Positions 1 through 6,916 of a stretch of 25,929 nucleotides of DNA are shown piece by piece. The notes beneath the pieces were generated by a model. It was given only the letters and a program-made list of their open reading frames with translations. It had not been told where the DNA came from and ran no database searches. Positions within the stretch are counted from its first letter, which is position 1. Each line of letters starts with the position of its first letter. Both the position numbers and the translations under genes were made by a program. This DNA comes from Bacillota bacterium (GTDB taxonomy: Bacteria > Bacillota > Clostridia > Tissierellales > Peptoniphilaceae), in assembly GCA_023394045.1 (NCBI GenBank), contig JAEXBN010000008.1, positions 1 through 25,929 of the forward strand. Direction: 5' to 3'.

Positions 1-38
<38 letters not shown>

Positions 39-79
39 TGATCAGTCTGTCTATTTGAGCGGACAATTTTCAGGAAATC

Positions 80-123
80 GGCGGGAGAATACCGAAAAAA
101 TCGGTGTACTCCTGCCTTTTTTT
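80..123 (+). terminator. Rho-independent terminator of a gene left of the window
   Basis: Bases 80-95 pair with 101-116 (one mismatch, two G-T wobbles) around a five-A loop, and seven T follow at 117-123. The orientation serves a plus-strand transcript that enters from the left edge. It also insulates the surface-protein gene at 292, whose own promoter must lie between 124 and 291; I see no convincing -35/-10 pair there. Confidence 0.8.
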
Positions 124-291
124 GTGGTGCTCAACGGAGAAGCGTATCCGTGTGAAGCACGGCAGGGACAACGAGAAGGCGTGGCTTAGCAGGGGCATGG
201 AGAAGAAGGAGAGAGGCTTAGAACGAGAACAAGTACCGCGAACGGTCAACAAATGGTCATCATCGGATGATCAAAGGAAAGGAGAAAAGCC

Positions 292-2160
292 ATGAAGAAG
301 TCACGAATAAAGATTGGCGGCATCGTGCTGACGCTGCTGTTGGCGCTGATCACTTTAGGTGGGATAAAAAACGTTTCTGCCGAAGGAGAAGCGCCAGACA
401 AGCTTTCGATGAGTCTGGAGATGGATTTTCATAGGATGGGTGTGGATGGGGGACATGCCTACCCGGGGATTCCGGGACGGCTGGTTCCGGAAGCGGATGA
501 GATGTGGCAGAACCTTCCGATCACCGTGGAAGATGAAGCGGGGCACAAGGTGGAAGTTCCCAAGGAATTTCTTCCTAATACGTTCATGAGAGCAGCCGGA
601 GAATGGATCGATGGCGAAACGCTCACCATCACCATAGAGCCCGAAGGGATCTTGGATGAGTATCATATTTCATGGGATGAGCGGTACGAATATCCATCCC
701 CAACGCGCTACTATCAGTTCAAAGCGACCTTCCATAAAGAGCGCCCTACGATACGAATTCAGTTTGGGTACATGGATGTGAAATTTGATTTGCAAGGCGG
801 AAATATCGATGGGAACACCGATCCCATCATCCACCGGGTGAAGAAAGATAATAGCGTGGAGTTTCCCGCTGATCCCGTGAAGGACAATCTGCAATTTTCC
901 GGATGGTATACCAAAAGACCGACGGAAAATAAAGGAAATCCTGTGTCGGATCCGGGAAAAGTGTATTATTGGACACAAGAATCGGGATTTTCCGATTACG
1001 ATCGGGATTGGCTCCTATGGAATGATCAGAAAGTTGATCCGCTCTATGACGATGTCTTTTTGCTTCGCGCAGAGTGGAGTGCCAATGTGACCTTTGATGC
1101 GAATGACGGATCCTTTGATGCCGCTGGGGAAGAGAAAACAAGAACCGTTCAAGTCAAAGAGGGCGAAGCCGTTTCCAATCCGGAGGCACCCAAAAAGCCA
1201 TTGGCCGAATTCGTCTCGTGGCAAACCGAAGACGGCAAGGACTACGATTTTGGCGCTCCTGTGACCGGAAATCTAGTGTTGAAGGCAAAATGGAACGACT
1301 ATGCGAAGCCGGAAGTTCAGGATGTGACCGTGAAAAAAGGCGGGGAGGTCAACCCAGAGGACTTCATCCAGAATGTCCCGGATCTCCCGGAAAGCACTAA
1401 GATCACTTTTAAGGAAGATCCGGATACGAGCACGGTCGGAACGCACGACGTGGTCATCGAAGTGGTCTATCCGAATGGGGAGAAGATCGAGGTGACGGGT
1501 AAACTGTCGGTTGTGTCGGCCGACACGCCGGTGATTAACCCGCCGGTGAACCCGGGGACAGAGGATCCGCAGAAGCCGAAGCCGGGTGAGACGGACAATC
1601 CTCAGAAGCCGAAGCCAGGTGAGACAGACGATCCGCAGAAGCCGAAGCCGGGCGAGATAGACGATCCGCAAACGCCCAATCCTGACGATCACGGGAAAAC
1701 GGAGAATCCTACGACAGATGATACAGGAAACACGCAGGAGCCGGGGACGGTAAACAGCGTTCCGGAGCTTGAGGTGAGCGATAAGATCATCACCCAGGGC
1801 AGCGAGCTGGATCTGAAGGATTTGGTGGTGTCGGCGACCGATGCGGAAGATGGAGATCTGAAGGATCAGGTAGTGATCGCCGATGATGGCGGTTTTGATC
1901 CGGACAAAACGGGAACGTATATCATTACGATTCGCGTGAGCGATCAAGACGGGGCGAGCGTGAGCAAACAGGCGACCGTTGTCGTCGCGGCAAAGCAAGC
2001 ACCGGCTGAGAAGAAGAACCAGAAGCCGACGCAAACGAAACAAGAGGTTGCGCCGAAGACCGGCGATGAGGCAGCCATCGCAGGCTACGCGCTGCTGATC
2101 GGGCTGTCAGGGGCGCTGTTCGCTTCGACCGTACGCAAGAAGAGAACGAAAGCCAACTGA
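292..2160 (+). CDS. Sortase-anchored multidomain surface protein
   Basis: A secreted wall protein of 622 residues, probably displayed on the cell surface as an adhesin or matrix-interacting protein; the ligand is unknown. Residues 1-30 are a signal peptide (basic start, hydrophobic run, cleavage after VSA). Residues 163-262 and 266-334 each look like an InlB B-repeat (Listeria-Bacteroides beta-grasp repeat with the FSGWYT/FVSWQT core). Residues 340-408 resemble a Rib/alpha-like domain. Residues 424-465 are a proline-lysine-rich 11-residue repeat spacer, and 488-566 look like a bacterial Ig-like DUF5011/HYR domain. The C-terminus has APKTG (587-591), a hydrophobic stretch and a basic RKKR tail, which is a sorting signal with Ala in place of the usual Leu. 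The start has an SD site, AGGAG, before ATG 292. It stands alone between two terminators. The anchoring is secure; the binding role is inferred. Confidence 0.85.
   Translation: MKKSRIKIGGIVLTLLLALITLGGIKNVSAEGEAPDKLSMSLEMDFHRMGVDGGHAYPGIPGRLVPEADEMWQNLPITVEDEAGHKVEVPKEFLPNTFMRAAGEWIDGETLTITIEPEGILDEYHISWDERYEYPSPTRYYQFKATFHKERPTIRIQFGYMDVKFDLQGGNIDGNTDPIIHRVKKDNSVEFPADPVKDNLQFSGWYTKRPTENKGNPVSDPGKVYYWTQESGFSDYDRDWLLWNDQKVDPLYDDVFLLRAEWSANVTFDANDGSFDAAGEEKTRTVQVKEGEAVSNPEAPKKPLAEFVSWQTEDGKDYDFGAPVTGNLVLKAKWNDYAKPEVQDVTVKKGGEVNPEDFIQNVPDLPESTKITFKEDPDTSTVGTHDVVIEVVYPNGEKIEVTGKLSVVSADTPVINPPVNPGTEDPQKPKPGETDNPQKPKPGETDDPQKPKPGEIDDPQTPNPDDHGKTENPTTDDTGNTQEPGTVNSVPELEVSDKIITQGSELDLKDLVVSATDAEDGDLKDQVVIADDGGFDPDKTGTYIITIRVSDQDGASVSKQATVVVAAKQAPAEKKNQKPTQTKQEVAPKTGDEAAIAGYALLIGLSGALFASTVRKKRTKAN
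1561..1692 (+). repeat. 33-bp tandem repeat encoding a Pro/Lys-rich stalk
   Basis: Three near-identical 33-bp units (1561-1593, 1594-1626, 1627-1659) and one diverged unit (1660-1692) encode an 11-residue D-[DN]-PQKPKPGET-like motif. Units differ mostly at third codon positions. Such Pro-rich spacers extend wall-anchored proteins through the peptidoglycan. Copy number could vary by recombination without a frame change, because the unit is a multiple of three. Confidence 0.85.
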
Positions 2161-2194
2161 TCGTTGCGACGGTCCGAACGGATCGATGAAGAAG

Positions 2195-2233
2195 AGGGTC
2201 CGCCATACGAGCGTATGGCGGACCCTTTCTTTT
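2195..2233 (+). terminator. Terminator of the surface-protein gene
   Basis: A perfect 15-bp inverted repeat (2195-2209 with 2212-2226) is followed by TTTCTTTT. It starts 35 bases after the stop codon of the surface protein. Confidence 0.9.
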
Positions 2234-2240
2234 GGAATCC

Positions 2241-2270
2241 TTGTCCCCTTTTTGAAAGTCATGATACTAT
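2241..2270 (+). promoter_or_regulatory. Candidate promoter for the TIM-barrel gene
   Basis: TTGTCC (2241-2246) and TACTAT (2265-2270) are 18 bases apart, and a TG at 2262-2263 gives an extended -10. It lies between the upstream terminator and the start at 2349. Confidence 0.4.
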
Positions 2271-2348
2271 GAATGTGACATATCCCTGATGGACAACATA
2301 TATTCTTTATTGGATAGAAGCCATTCGATAGGTAGAAGCGGAGGTAGT

Positions 2349-3026
2349 ATGAGCAAAGAAGAAAAATTCATCCCTTCTGTGCAATCCAAATTGCGGCACC
2401 AGATTTTGAAGATGCCGGAGGAGATTCGCCGGGCGAGCGGCATTGTGATCTATGGGAGACGGATTAAGAGTCTGGTTTTTACGACGGATTTAGCGGTCAT
2501 CAAAAATTGCGATGCCGATGCGGTCTTTGCGGTCTATCCGTTTACGCCGCAGCAGGCGATCAGCGATGCCATTATCAAAGCGTCGTACACGCCTGTGTTT
2601 TGCGGGGTGGGCGGCGGAACCACCAAGGGGATGCGCACCGTGCGGCTGGCGAAAGACGTGGAGAGCCAAGGCGCCATCGGCGTGGTGCTCAACGCGCCGA
2701 TCACCAACCTCAATCTGGCAGCAGTCTCCAAGTCGGTCGATATCCCCGTGGTCATCACGGTGATCAGTGAAGACACGAATATCAGCGGACGGTTGGAATC
2801 GGGCGCGGCGATTTTGAATGTGGCCGGAGGCAAAAACACCAGCAACATCATTCGAAAAATCCGTCTGCAATATCCCACCATTCCGATTATCGCCAGCGGC
2901 GGCAATACGCCGGAGTTGATTTTAGAAACCATTGAGGCCGGAGCCAATGCGATCACCTATACGCCGCCGACACCAGCGGTGCTCTTTAAGGACATGATGG
3001 CACGATATCGGGACGAGGCGGAATAG
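2349..3026 (+). CDS. Conserved TIM-barrel protein, often labelled hydrolase, function unknown
   Basis: A protein of 225 residues resembling a family found in many Clostridia and usually annotated only as hydrolase. The repeating beta/alpha pattern suggests a ribulose-phosphate-binding-type TIM barrel: strands such as IKSLVFTTDLAVI, PVFCGVGGGTTKG, GAIGVVLNAPI and PVVITVISE are followed by IIASGGNTPELI and GANAITYTPPTPA near the end, a layout like the phosphate-binding loops of synthase barrels. The substrate is not known. I start at ATG 2349, which has GGAGG four bases upstream; the frame runs back to an ATG at 2289, but that one has no SD site. It appears to be monocistronic. I am confident it is a real gene and not confident of any reaction. 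Confidence 0.85.
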   Translation: MSKEEKFIPSVQSKLRHQILKMPEEIRRASGIVIYGRRIKSLVFTTDLAVIKNCDADAVFAVYPFTPQQAISDAIIKASYTPVFCGVGGGTTKGMRTVRLAKDVESQGAIGVVLNAPITNLNLAAVSKSVDIPVVITVISEDTNISGRLESGAAILNVAGGKNTSNIIRKIRLQYPTIPIIASGGNTPELILETIEAGANAITYTPPTPAVLFKDMMARYRDEAE

Positions 3027-3378
3027 TCTTCAGGAGAAGAGGACAACGCACGGGTCAGGGTATTGAGGATTTCGTTCAGCTTGGCACGACCCGTATTCGC
3101 ATGGATGGAGTGATGGCATTTGTCCAGCACTTCATCCATGACAGTTTCTCACTTAGACCCCCGGGTCCTTTTTTATGCTCTTCAACGACAGCATAGGAAC
3201 TAAATGTGAGTTCCGAATTGATAGGCCTTTTTCGTAGTCATGTCTGTAGCAACCTTTTACGATAACTTGAGGCGCTTGAATATCAAGTCGTAATACTGAT
3301 CTTCCAGATATGACGCAAAAGATTTATCCTTACGTACCAGCAGGATCCCTCCCCTAATTATGTTTTCTAATTTCTATG
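3027..3378. other. Intergenic stretch with no convincing gene
   Basis: About 350 bases between the TIM-barrel gene and the AbiE remnant. It holds a candidate terminator (3156-3174), a small hairpin with 6-bp arms (3196-3201 with 3209-3214), and short open frames with no SD site. One minus-strand frame of about 30 codons (3267-3358) reads like a protein fragment, but I cannot place it. The stretch may include decayed sequence from the same event that damaged the AbiE genes. Confidence 0.5.
3156..3174 (+). terminator. Candidate terminator after the TIM-barrel gene
   Basis: A short GC-rich inverted repeat (3156-3160 with 3163-3167) is followed by six T at 3169-3174, 130 bases after the stop codon. 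The stem is short and the loop very tight, so the call is tentative. Confidence 0.4.
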
Positions 3379-3570
3379 TTAGTCCTCATGGTCTTTGAGG
3401 TGCGATATTTTGATTTGAACATCTCTGCACGGCAAATTTTGACTTGTCCGTGCAAATATAACTGGTTCAGTTTTAGTTTGTCCTGAATAGAATATTATGC
3501 TTGGGACTTGTGTGTTATTCTCCTCTTTGCTGATTTTATGGCACAGGGCGGTCAGTTTGGCTTTGTTCAT
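3379..3570 (-). pseudogene. Remnant of AbiEii-type nucleotidyltransferase toxin
   Basis: The first residues, MNKAKLTALCHKISKE, match the typical N-terminus of AbiEii/AbiGii toxins as I know the family. After about residue 17 the sequence no longer looks like the family, and the frame ends at 63 residues; a full toxin is roughly 220-300 residues. The nucleotide-binding motif is absent. The start overlaps the antitoxin stop by four bases (ATGA), with GAGGTG upstream, which is the usual translational coupling of this system. I read it as a broken toxin gene; no other frame nearby restores the missing part. Confidence 0.65.
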
Positions 3571-4007
3571 GCAAGCACCTCCATGGTCTGATGCACCTGA
3601 TCCGTCATGCCCAGTCTTTTAGCCATGAGATAGAGAAGGTGGATGTCTCCTTGTCGGGCGTATCGTCTAAGCGCTTTGCCAAAAACTTCCGGCTCTATCC
3701 GATCACGTCCCGCGATCAGGTCACAGATTGTGCGTTCCGCATTAGTGATCTTGACCGGATTTCCATATCGGGTCTTTACGGGCTCGATGCCAATTCCAAA
3801 ATCAGCCGTTTTTACATAATGCACGATCACCTGTTCGGGCTTTTGATTGAACTTGTAATGCGCATTCACGCTGACGTGAATCTCCTGCGGAATCTTATCA
3901 GTCATATCAAGAAGGTATAGAGCGGTTTCATAGGAAAACACGGATTTTTTATACCGATCTTGAAACCGTGCTAGTTCGTGATAATCGCCTTGATCACTCA
4001 TATACAT
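3567..4007 (-). pseudogene. AbiEi-type antitoxin lacking its DNA-binding domain
   Basis: This 146-residue frame matches the body of AbiEi antitoxins: the VFSYETALYLLDMTDKIP segment, the conserved ITNAERTICDLIAGRDRIE region and the C-terminal LRRYARQGDIHLLYLMAKRLG block. AbiEi proteins normally begin with a winged-helix domain of about 50 residues that binds and represses the operon promoter. Here that part is missing: the frame begins just before the second domain, has no SD site, and runs straight into the promoter of cdaA on the other strand. It is therefore an N-terminally truncated remnant, probably cut by a deletion ending near 4008. Paired with the broken toxin at 3379-3570. Whether the fragment is still translated is unclear. 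Confidence 0.75.
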
Positions 4008-4017
4008 GTATGACGTG

Positions 4018-4026
4018 TGCTAGAAT
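4018..4026 (+). promoter_or_regulatory. Candidate extended -10 promoter of the cdaA operon
   Basis: TGCTAGAAT (4018-4026) is an extended -10 element, and no good -35 is visible at 17-18 bases. The predicted start of transcription is only about 12 bases before ATG 4045, leaving a very short leader with an SD site, GGGAGG. The truncated end of the AbiEi remnant lies right beside it. Confidence 0.4.
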
Positions 4027-4044
4027 GAACAAAGGGAGGGCGCC

Positions 4045-5121
4045 ATGGGATTTTTACAAAATTTTAGACAGTTGATTGCCACCATTTCGGTGACAGATGT
4101 CATCGATATTTTGGTGATTTCGGTCATCATCTATTATCTCATTCTGCTGGTGCGGGAGACGAGGGCGGAACAGCTGATTAAAGGGTTTGTCGCCATTCTT
4201 GTCATTGCCCAGCTGAGCAGCTGGCTGAATCTTCACACCGTGAACTGGCTCTTATCCAATGTTCTGACGGCGGGATTTATTTTAGTGATTGTGGTTTTTC
4301 AGCCGGAGATTCGCCGCGCCTTTGAGCGCTTGGGACGATCGCAGGGATGGCTGAACAATCTCGTTGGGGGAAATGAAGTACAGGAAACCAGCTATCGCGA
4401 CGAGGAGATCGTCCGGGCATGCACCTCGCTGTCACGCCAGAAGATCGGGGCGCTGATCGTCTTGGAAGGAAATACCGGTCTTGGCGATATCGATACGGGG
4501 ACGCAAGTGGATGGGCTGGTGACCACGGATCTGCTGATCAATATTTTTATTCCCAACACGCCGTTGCATGATGGCGCCGTGATTGTCCGCGGCGACCGGA
4601 TTCTGGTTGCCGCAGCGGTGTTGCCGCTGACGCAAAACAAAAATCTGGATCGCGAGTTGGGGACAAGGCATCGTGCGGCGCTTGGAATTTCGGAGCGCTC
4701 GGATGCGCTGGTGGTCGTGGTCAGTGAAGAGACAGGGAATATTTCGATTTGCCAGAATGGCCGCATCTCTCGCTTTATGGATGAAGATTCGCTGAGGGAA
4801 GCGCTTCGTGAGTTCGGCGAAGGGCCAGCGACCGGGGGGAGCATGGGGAAAATTAATATGATTCTTTCCGCTTTGCGCCGGCGTCCGCCGGATCAGGTAG
4901 AAGCCGATGAGGGTGGCGCTTCCGGAGAATCGCCGAAAAAGAAAAAAACGGCGGATGAGGAGGCTCCTTTGAAGGAGTCCTCTCTGATGCTGAAGGAGCT
5001 CTCTCTGGCGACAAAGGAAAGCCCCCTGATGGTGAAGGAGGATCCGCTGAGGATATCCGAGAGGGGATCAGGCGCTGAATCGGCGAGGAAGGAGGAGAGC
5101 CATGGAACTTCTCAAGAATAA
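4045..5121 (+). CDS. cdaA: Diadenylate cyclase CdaA (DacA)
   Basis: Makes the second messenger c-di-AMP from two ATP; in Bacillota it controls potassium, osmolyte and cell-wall homeostasis. Residues 17-90 contain three membrane helices that anchor it in the cytoplasmic membrane. The DAC domain follows, with the catalytic DGA motif at 176-178 (TPLHDGAVI) and the nucleotide-binding RHR motif at 208-210. The protein has 358 residues, about 80 more than the usual CdaA of roughly 275; the extra C-terminal part (from about 275) is charged, low in complexity and ends in a degenerate heptad repeat. The start at 4045 has an SD site, GGGAGG. The 3' end overlaps cdaR by 20 bases, so the two are translationally coupled. 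The usual third gene of this operon, glmM, is replaced here by a rhodanese gene. Confidence 0.95.
   Translation: MGFLQNFRQLIATISVTDVIDILVISVIIYYLILLVRETRAEQLIKGFVAILVIAQLSSWLNLHTVNWLLSNVLTAGFILVIVVFQPEIRRAFERLGRSQGWLNNLVGGNEVQETSYRDEEIVRACTSLSRQKIGALIVLEGNTGLGDIDTGTQVDGLVTTDLLINIFIPNTPLHDGAVIVRGDRILVAAAVLPLTQNKNLDRELGTRHRAALGISERSDALVVVVSEETGNISICQNGRISRFMDEDSLREALREFGEGPATGGSMGKINMILSALRRRPPDQVEADEGGASGESPKKKKTADEEAPLKESSLMLKELSLATKESPLMVKEDPLRISERGSGAESARKEESHGTSQE
4963..5067 (+). repeat. Degenerate 21-bp repeat in the CdaA tail
   Basis: Five 21-bp units (4963, 4984, 5005, 5026, 5047) encode heptads of the form L-x-x-K-E-x-[SP], for example LMLKELS and LMVKEDP. The units are diverged at DNA level but stay in register. 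The tail lies after the DAC domain, outside the known catalytic core. Confidence 0.7.
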
Positions 5122-6310
5122 CTGGAAGTGGAAACTGACCTCGCTGATTATCGGGATTCTCATGTGGAGTTATATTACCGCTGGCGTGAATCCGACGCAG
5201 TCCATGACGCTTTCGGATATTCCGATTACGGTTCAGAATCAGGATGACCTGACCTCCAACAGCGAACAGATCACGGCGATGGAATTCGACCGCGTCTCCC
5301 TCAAGGTGACCGCGAAACGGAATGAGCTTTCGAATCTCAATCGCAATACGGTCACGGCGTCGATTGATGCGTCTCGACTGGAAGAAGGATCGCAGAGCGT
5401 TTCCGTGCATTTTGTGGCGCCGGCCAATGTGGTGATCAACGAGACGTCGTTTGACCGCATGCAGGTGACGGTGGAAAAGATCGTGACGGGCGAGCGCAAG
5501 GTCGTGGTGCAGCAGGAAGGAACGCTTCCGAAACTGTATGTGCTCAATGGGCTATCCGTGACACCGGAATATATTGAGATTTCCGGTCCGAGGTCGCTGG
5601 TGGATAAGGTGCATCATGTCGAGGCGAAGGTGCGTCTGGACGGCTTGACGGAGGATACCTCGTCGAATGTGACGGTCGTGCCGGTGGATCAGCATGGAAA
5701 TACGGTGAGCGGCGTGACGCTGTCTTTGGGGGCGGTGAATATTTCCGCTCTGATCGTGAAACAAAAAGAAGTTCCTATCAAGTTGGTGTTCACCGGGCAG
5801 TCTCCGGAGGGGCTGCGTGTGCGTGAAGCGACGATTGCGCCGAAGACGGTTTTGGTGATGGGGAGTGCTAAGGATGTGGATGCAGTGTCCTCGCTCAGTA
5901 CGGTGCCCCTAGATCGAAGCCAGATTGTAAAAGATGGCGCGGTTCCGGTGAAGATTGTCTTTCCGGATGGGATCACGCCGGTCAACGATGAGGTGACCTA
6001 TAATGCACAGCTGACGTTTGAAACGCAAGAAGAGCGGACGGTGAATGTTCCCATCGAACGGATCAAGTATCAGAATGCGGCGGGGTTGGCGGCACAGGTG
6101 ACGGATGAAGCCAAGCAGATCGCCGTGCGCATCAAGGGATATGGGAGTGATCTTGATGCGGTCAGCGTCCAGAACCTGGAGCTCAGTGTCGATTTGAAGG
6201 ACTTGCAGCCCGGCTTGCAGTCGGTGCCTGTTCATGTTGCTTTACCGGAAGGGATCACGTTCGTTTCGGCCACGCCGACACAGCTTCTAATGAACATCAC
6301 CAAAAAATAG
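5102..6310 (+). CDS. cdaR: CdaR, YbbR-domain regulator of CdaA
   Basis: A protein of 402 residues with one N-terminal membrane anchor (about residues 8-26, LTSLIIGILMWSYITAG) and an extracytoplasmic part built of about four YbbR repeats of 80-90 residues, each rich in beta strands with SLKVTAKR- or VSVHFVAP-like segments. In Bacillus, Listeria and Staphylococcus, CdaR binds CdaA at the membrane and tunes c-di-AMP production. The start ATG 5102 has a strong SD site (AAGGAGGA) that lies inside the end of cdaA. The length and repeat number fit the family. Only 15 bases separate it from the rhodanese gene. Confidence 0.92.
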   Translation: MELLKNNWKWKLTSLIIGILMWSYITAGVNPTQSMTLSDIPITVQNQDDLTSNSEQITAMEFDRVSLKVTAKRNELSNLNRNTVTASIDASRLEEGSQSVSVHFVAPANVVINETSFDRMQVTVEKIVTGERKVVVQQEGTLPKLYVLNGLSVTPEYIEISGPRSLVDKVHHVEAKVRLDGLTEDTSSNVTVVPVDQHGNTVSGVTLSLGAVNISALIVKQKEVPIKLVFTGQSPEGLRVREATIAPKTVLVMGSAKDVDAVSSLSTVPLDRSQIVKDGAVPVKIVFPDGITPVNDEVTYNAQLTFETQEERTVNVPIERIKYQNAAGLAAQVTDEAKQIAVRIKGYGSDLDAVSVQNLELSVDLKDLQPGLQSVPVHVALPEGITFVSATPTQLLMNITKK

Positions 6311-6325
6311 AAATAAAAGGGGGGC

Positions 6326-6673
6326 ATGATGAATCTGTTGGGCTGGATGCAGTCGATGATGGAGGGGAACTTCAGTGTTTCGCAGCAGGAGGCGCAGCGC
6401 ATGATGGACGAAGATGCGGCTCTCTGCGTTCTTGATGTGCGGACGAAGGAGGAGTTCCGTCAGGGGCATATCCCCAAAGCGAAAAATCTTCCTCTGCAGA
6501 GTCTTGAACATCTGGCCGCCCAGGTGCTTCCCAATCCGGATCAAAAGATTTTGATCTATTGCCGTTCGGGCGCTCGTGCAAAAACGGCGGTTCGGGTGCT
6601 CAGACAGATGGGATATACGGATGTGATGGAATTTGGCGGTCTGCTGACCTGGAAGGGAAAACTGGTAAAATAA
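6326..6673 (+). CDS. Single-domain rhodanese-like sulfurtransferase
   Basis: A small cytoplasmic protein of 115 residues with one rhodanese domain. The active-site loop is CRSGAR, with the nucleophile Cys79, and the upstream LDVRTKEEFRQGHIPKAKNLP segment is the classic CH2A/CH2B part of the fold. Such proteins pass sulfane sulfur to acceptors, and the loop length (six residues) fits a true sulfurtransferase rather than a Cdc25-type phosphatase. The start may be ATG 6326 or 6329, just after AAGGGGGG. It sits 15 bases after cdaR in the same orientation and is probably the last gene of the cdaA operon; no functional link to c-di-AMP is evident. Its physiological substrate cannot be read from the sequence. 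Confidence 0.88.
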   Translation: MMNLLGWMQSMMEGNFSVSQQEAQRMMDEDAALCVLDVRTKEEFRQGHIPKAKNLPLQSLEHLAAQVLPNPDQKILIYCRSGARAKTAVRVLRQMGYTDVMEFGGLLTWKGKLVK

Positions 6674-6726
6674 AAAGCCAGAAAAACAGAAAGCGAATGA
6701 ACAAGCTGATGAAATCGAAAACCGGT

Positions 6727-6827
6727 GAAATCGCTTCAAGAAATCGCTTCAATAAGAAGTCGACACCATAAGAAATTGGTACCGTAAAAAATTGGTGCAA
6801 TAATAGGCGCAATAAAAAAGACGGCAC
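6727..6827. repeat. Short degenerate tandem repeats after the rhodanese gene
   Basis: A perfect 13-bp duplication (6727-6739 and 6740-6752) is followed by diverged units of about 16 bp in register (6752-6767, 6768-6783, 6784-6799, a shorter one 6800-6811, and 6812-6827). Most units start with [AG]TAA and several carry a core near AAATTGGT. The block lies between the last gene of the cdaA operon and the structured terminator region; no open frame covers it well. Confidence 0.6.
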
Positions 6828-6840
6828 GAAAAGGGTGCGT

Positions 6841-6916
6841 CGGGTGCGAAGCAGAACGGTTCTTCATCCTGGACAATCAGGAAGGGGATGCCGTTCAACA
6901 CCCGGCGCGCTTTTTT
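6841..6916 (+). terminator. Long branched hairpin, probable bidirectional terminator
   Basis: Three stacked helices can form: 6841-6846 with 6899-6904, 6855-6859 with 6891-6895, and 6865-6869 with 6886-6890. A T run begins at 6911 on the plus strand. The element lies between the convergent cdaA operon and citC, whose stop codon it touches. On the minus strand a T-rich stretch also follows some distance away. The shape is larger than a typical terminator. Confidence 0.5.

Noticed and set aside
2289..2348. N-terminal extension of the TIM-barrel protein from ATG 2289
   Set aside because: No SD site before 2289, whereas ATG 2349 has GGAGG four bases upstream and matches the usual family start.
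3027..3139. Transposase-like fragment on the minus strand
   Set aside because: A short frame overlapping the TIM-barrel gene gave no motif of any transposase family, and no terminal inverted repeats are visible.
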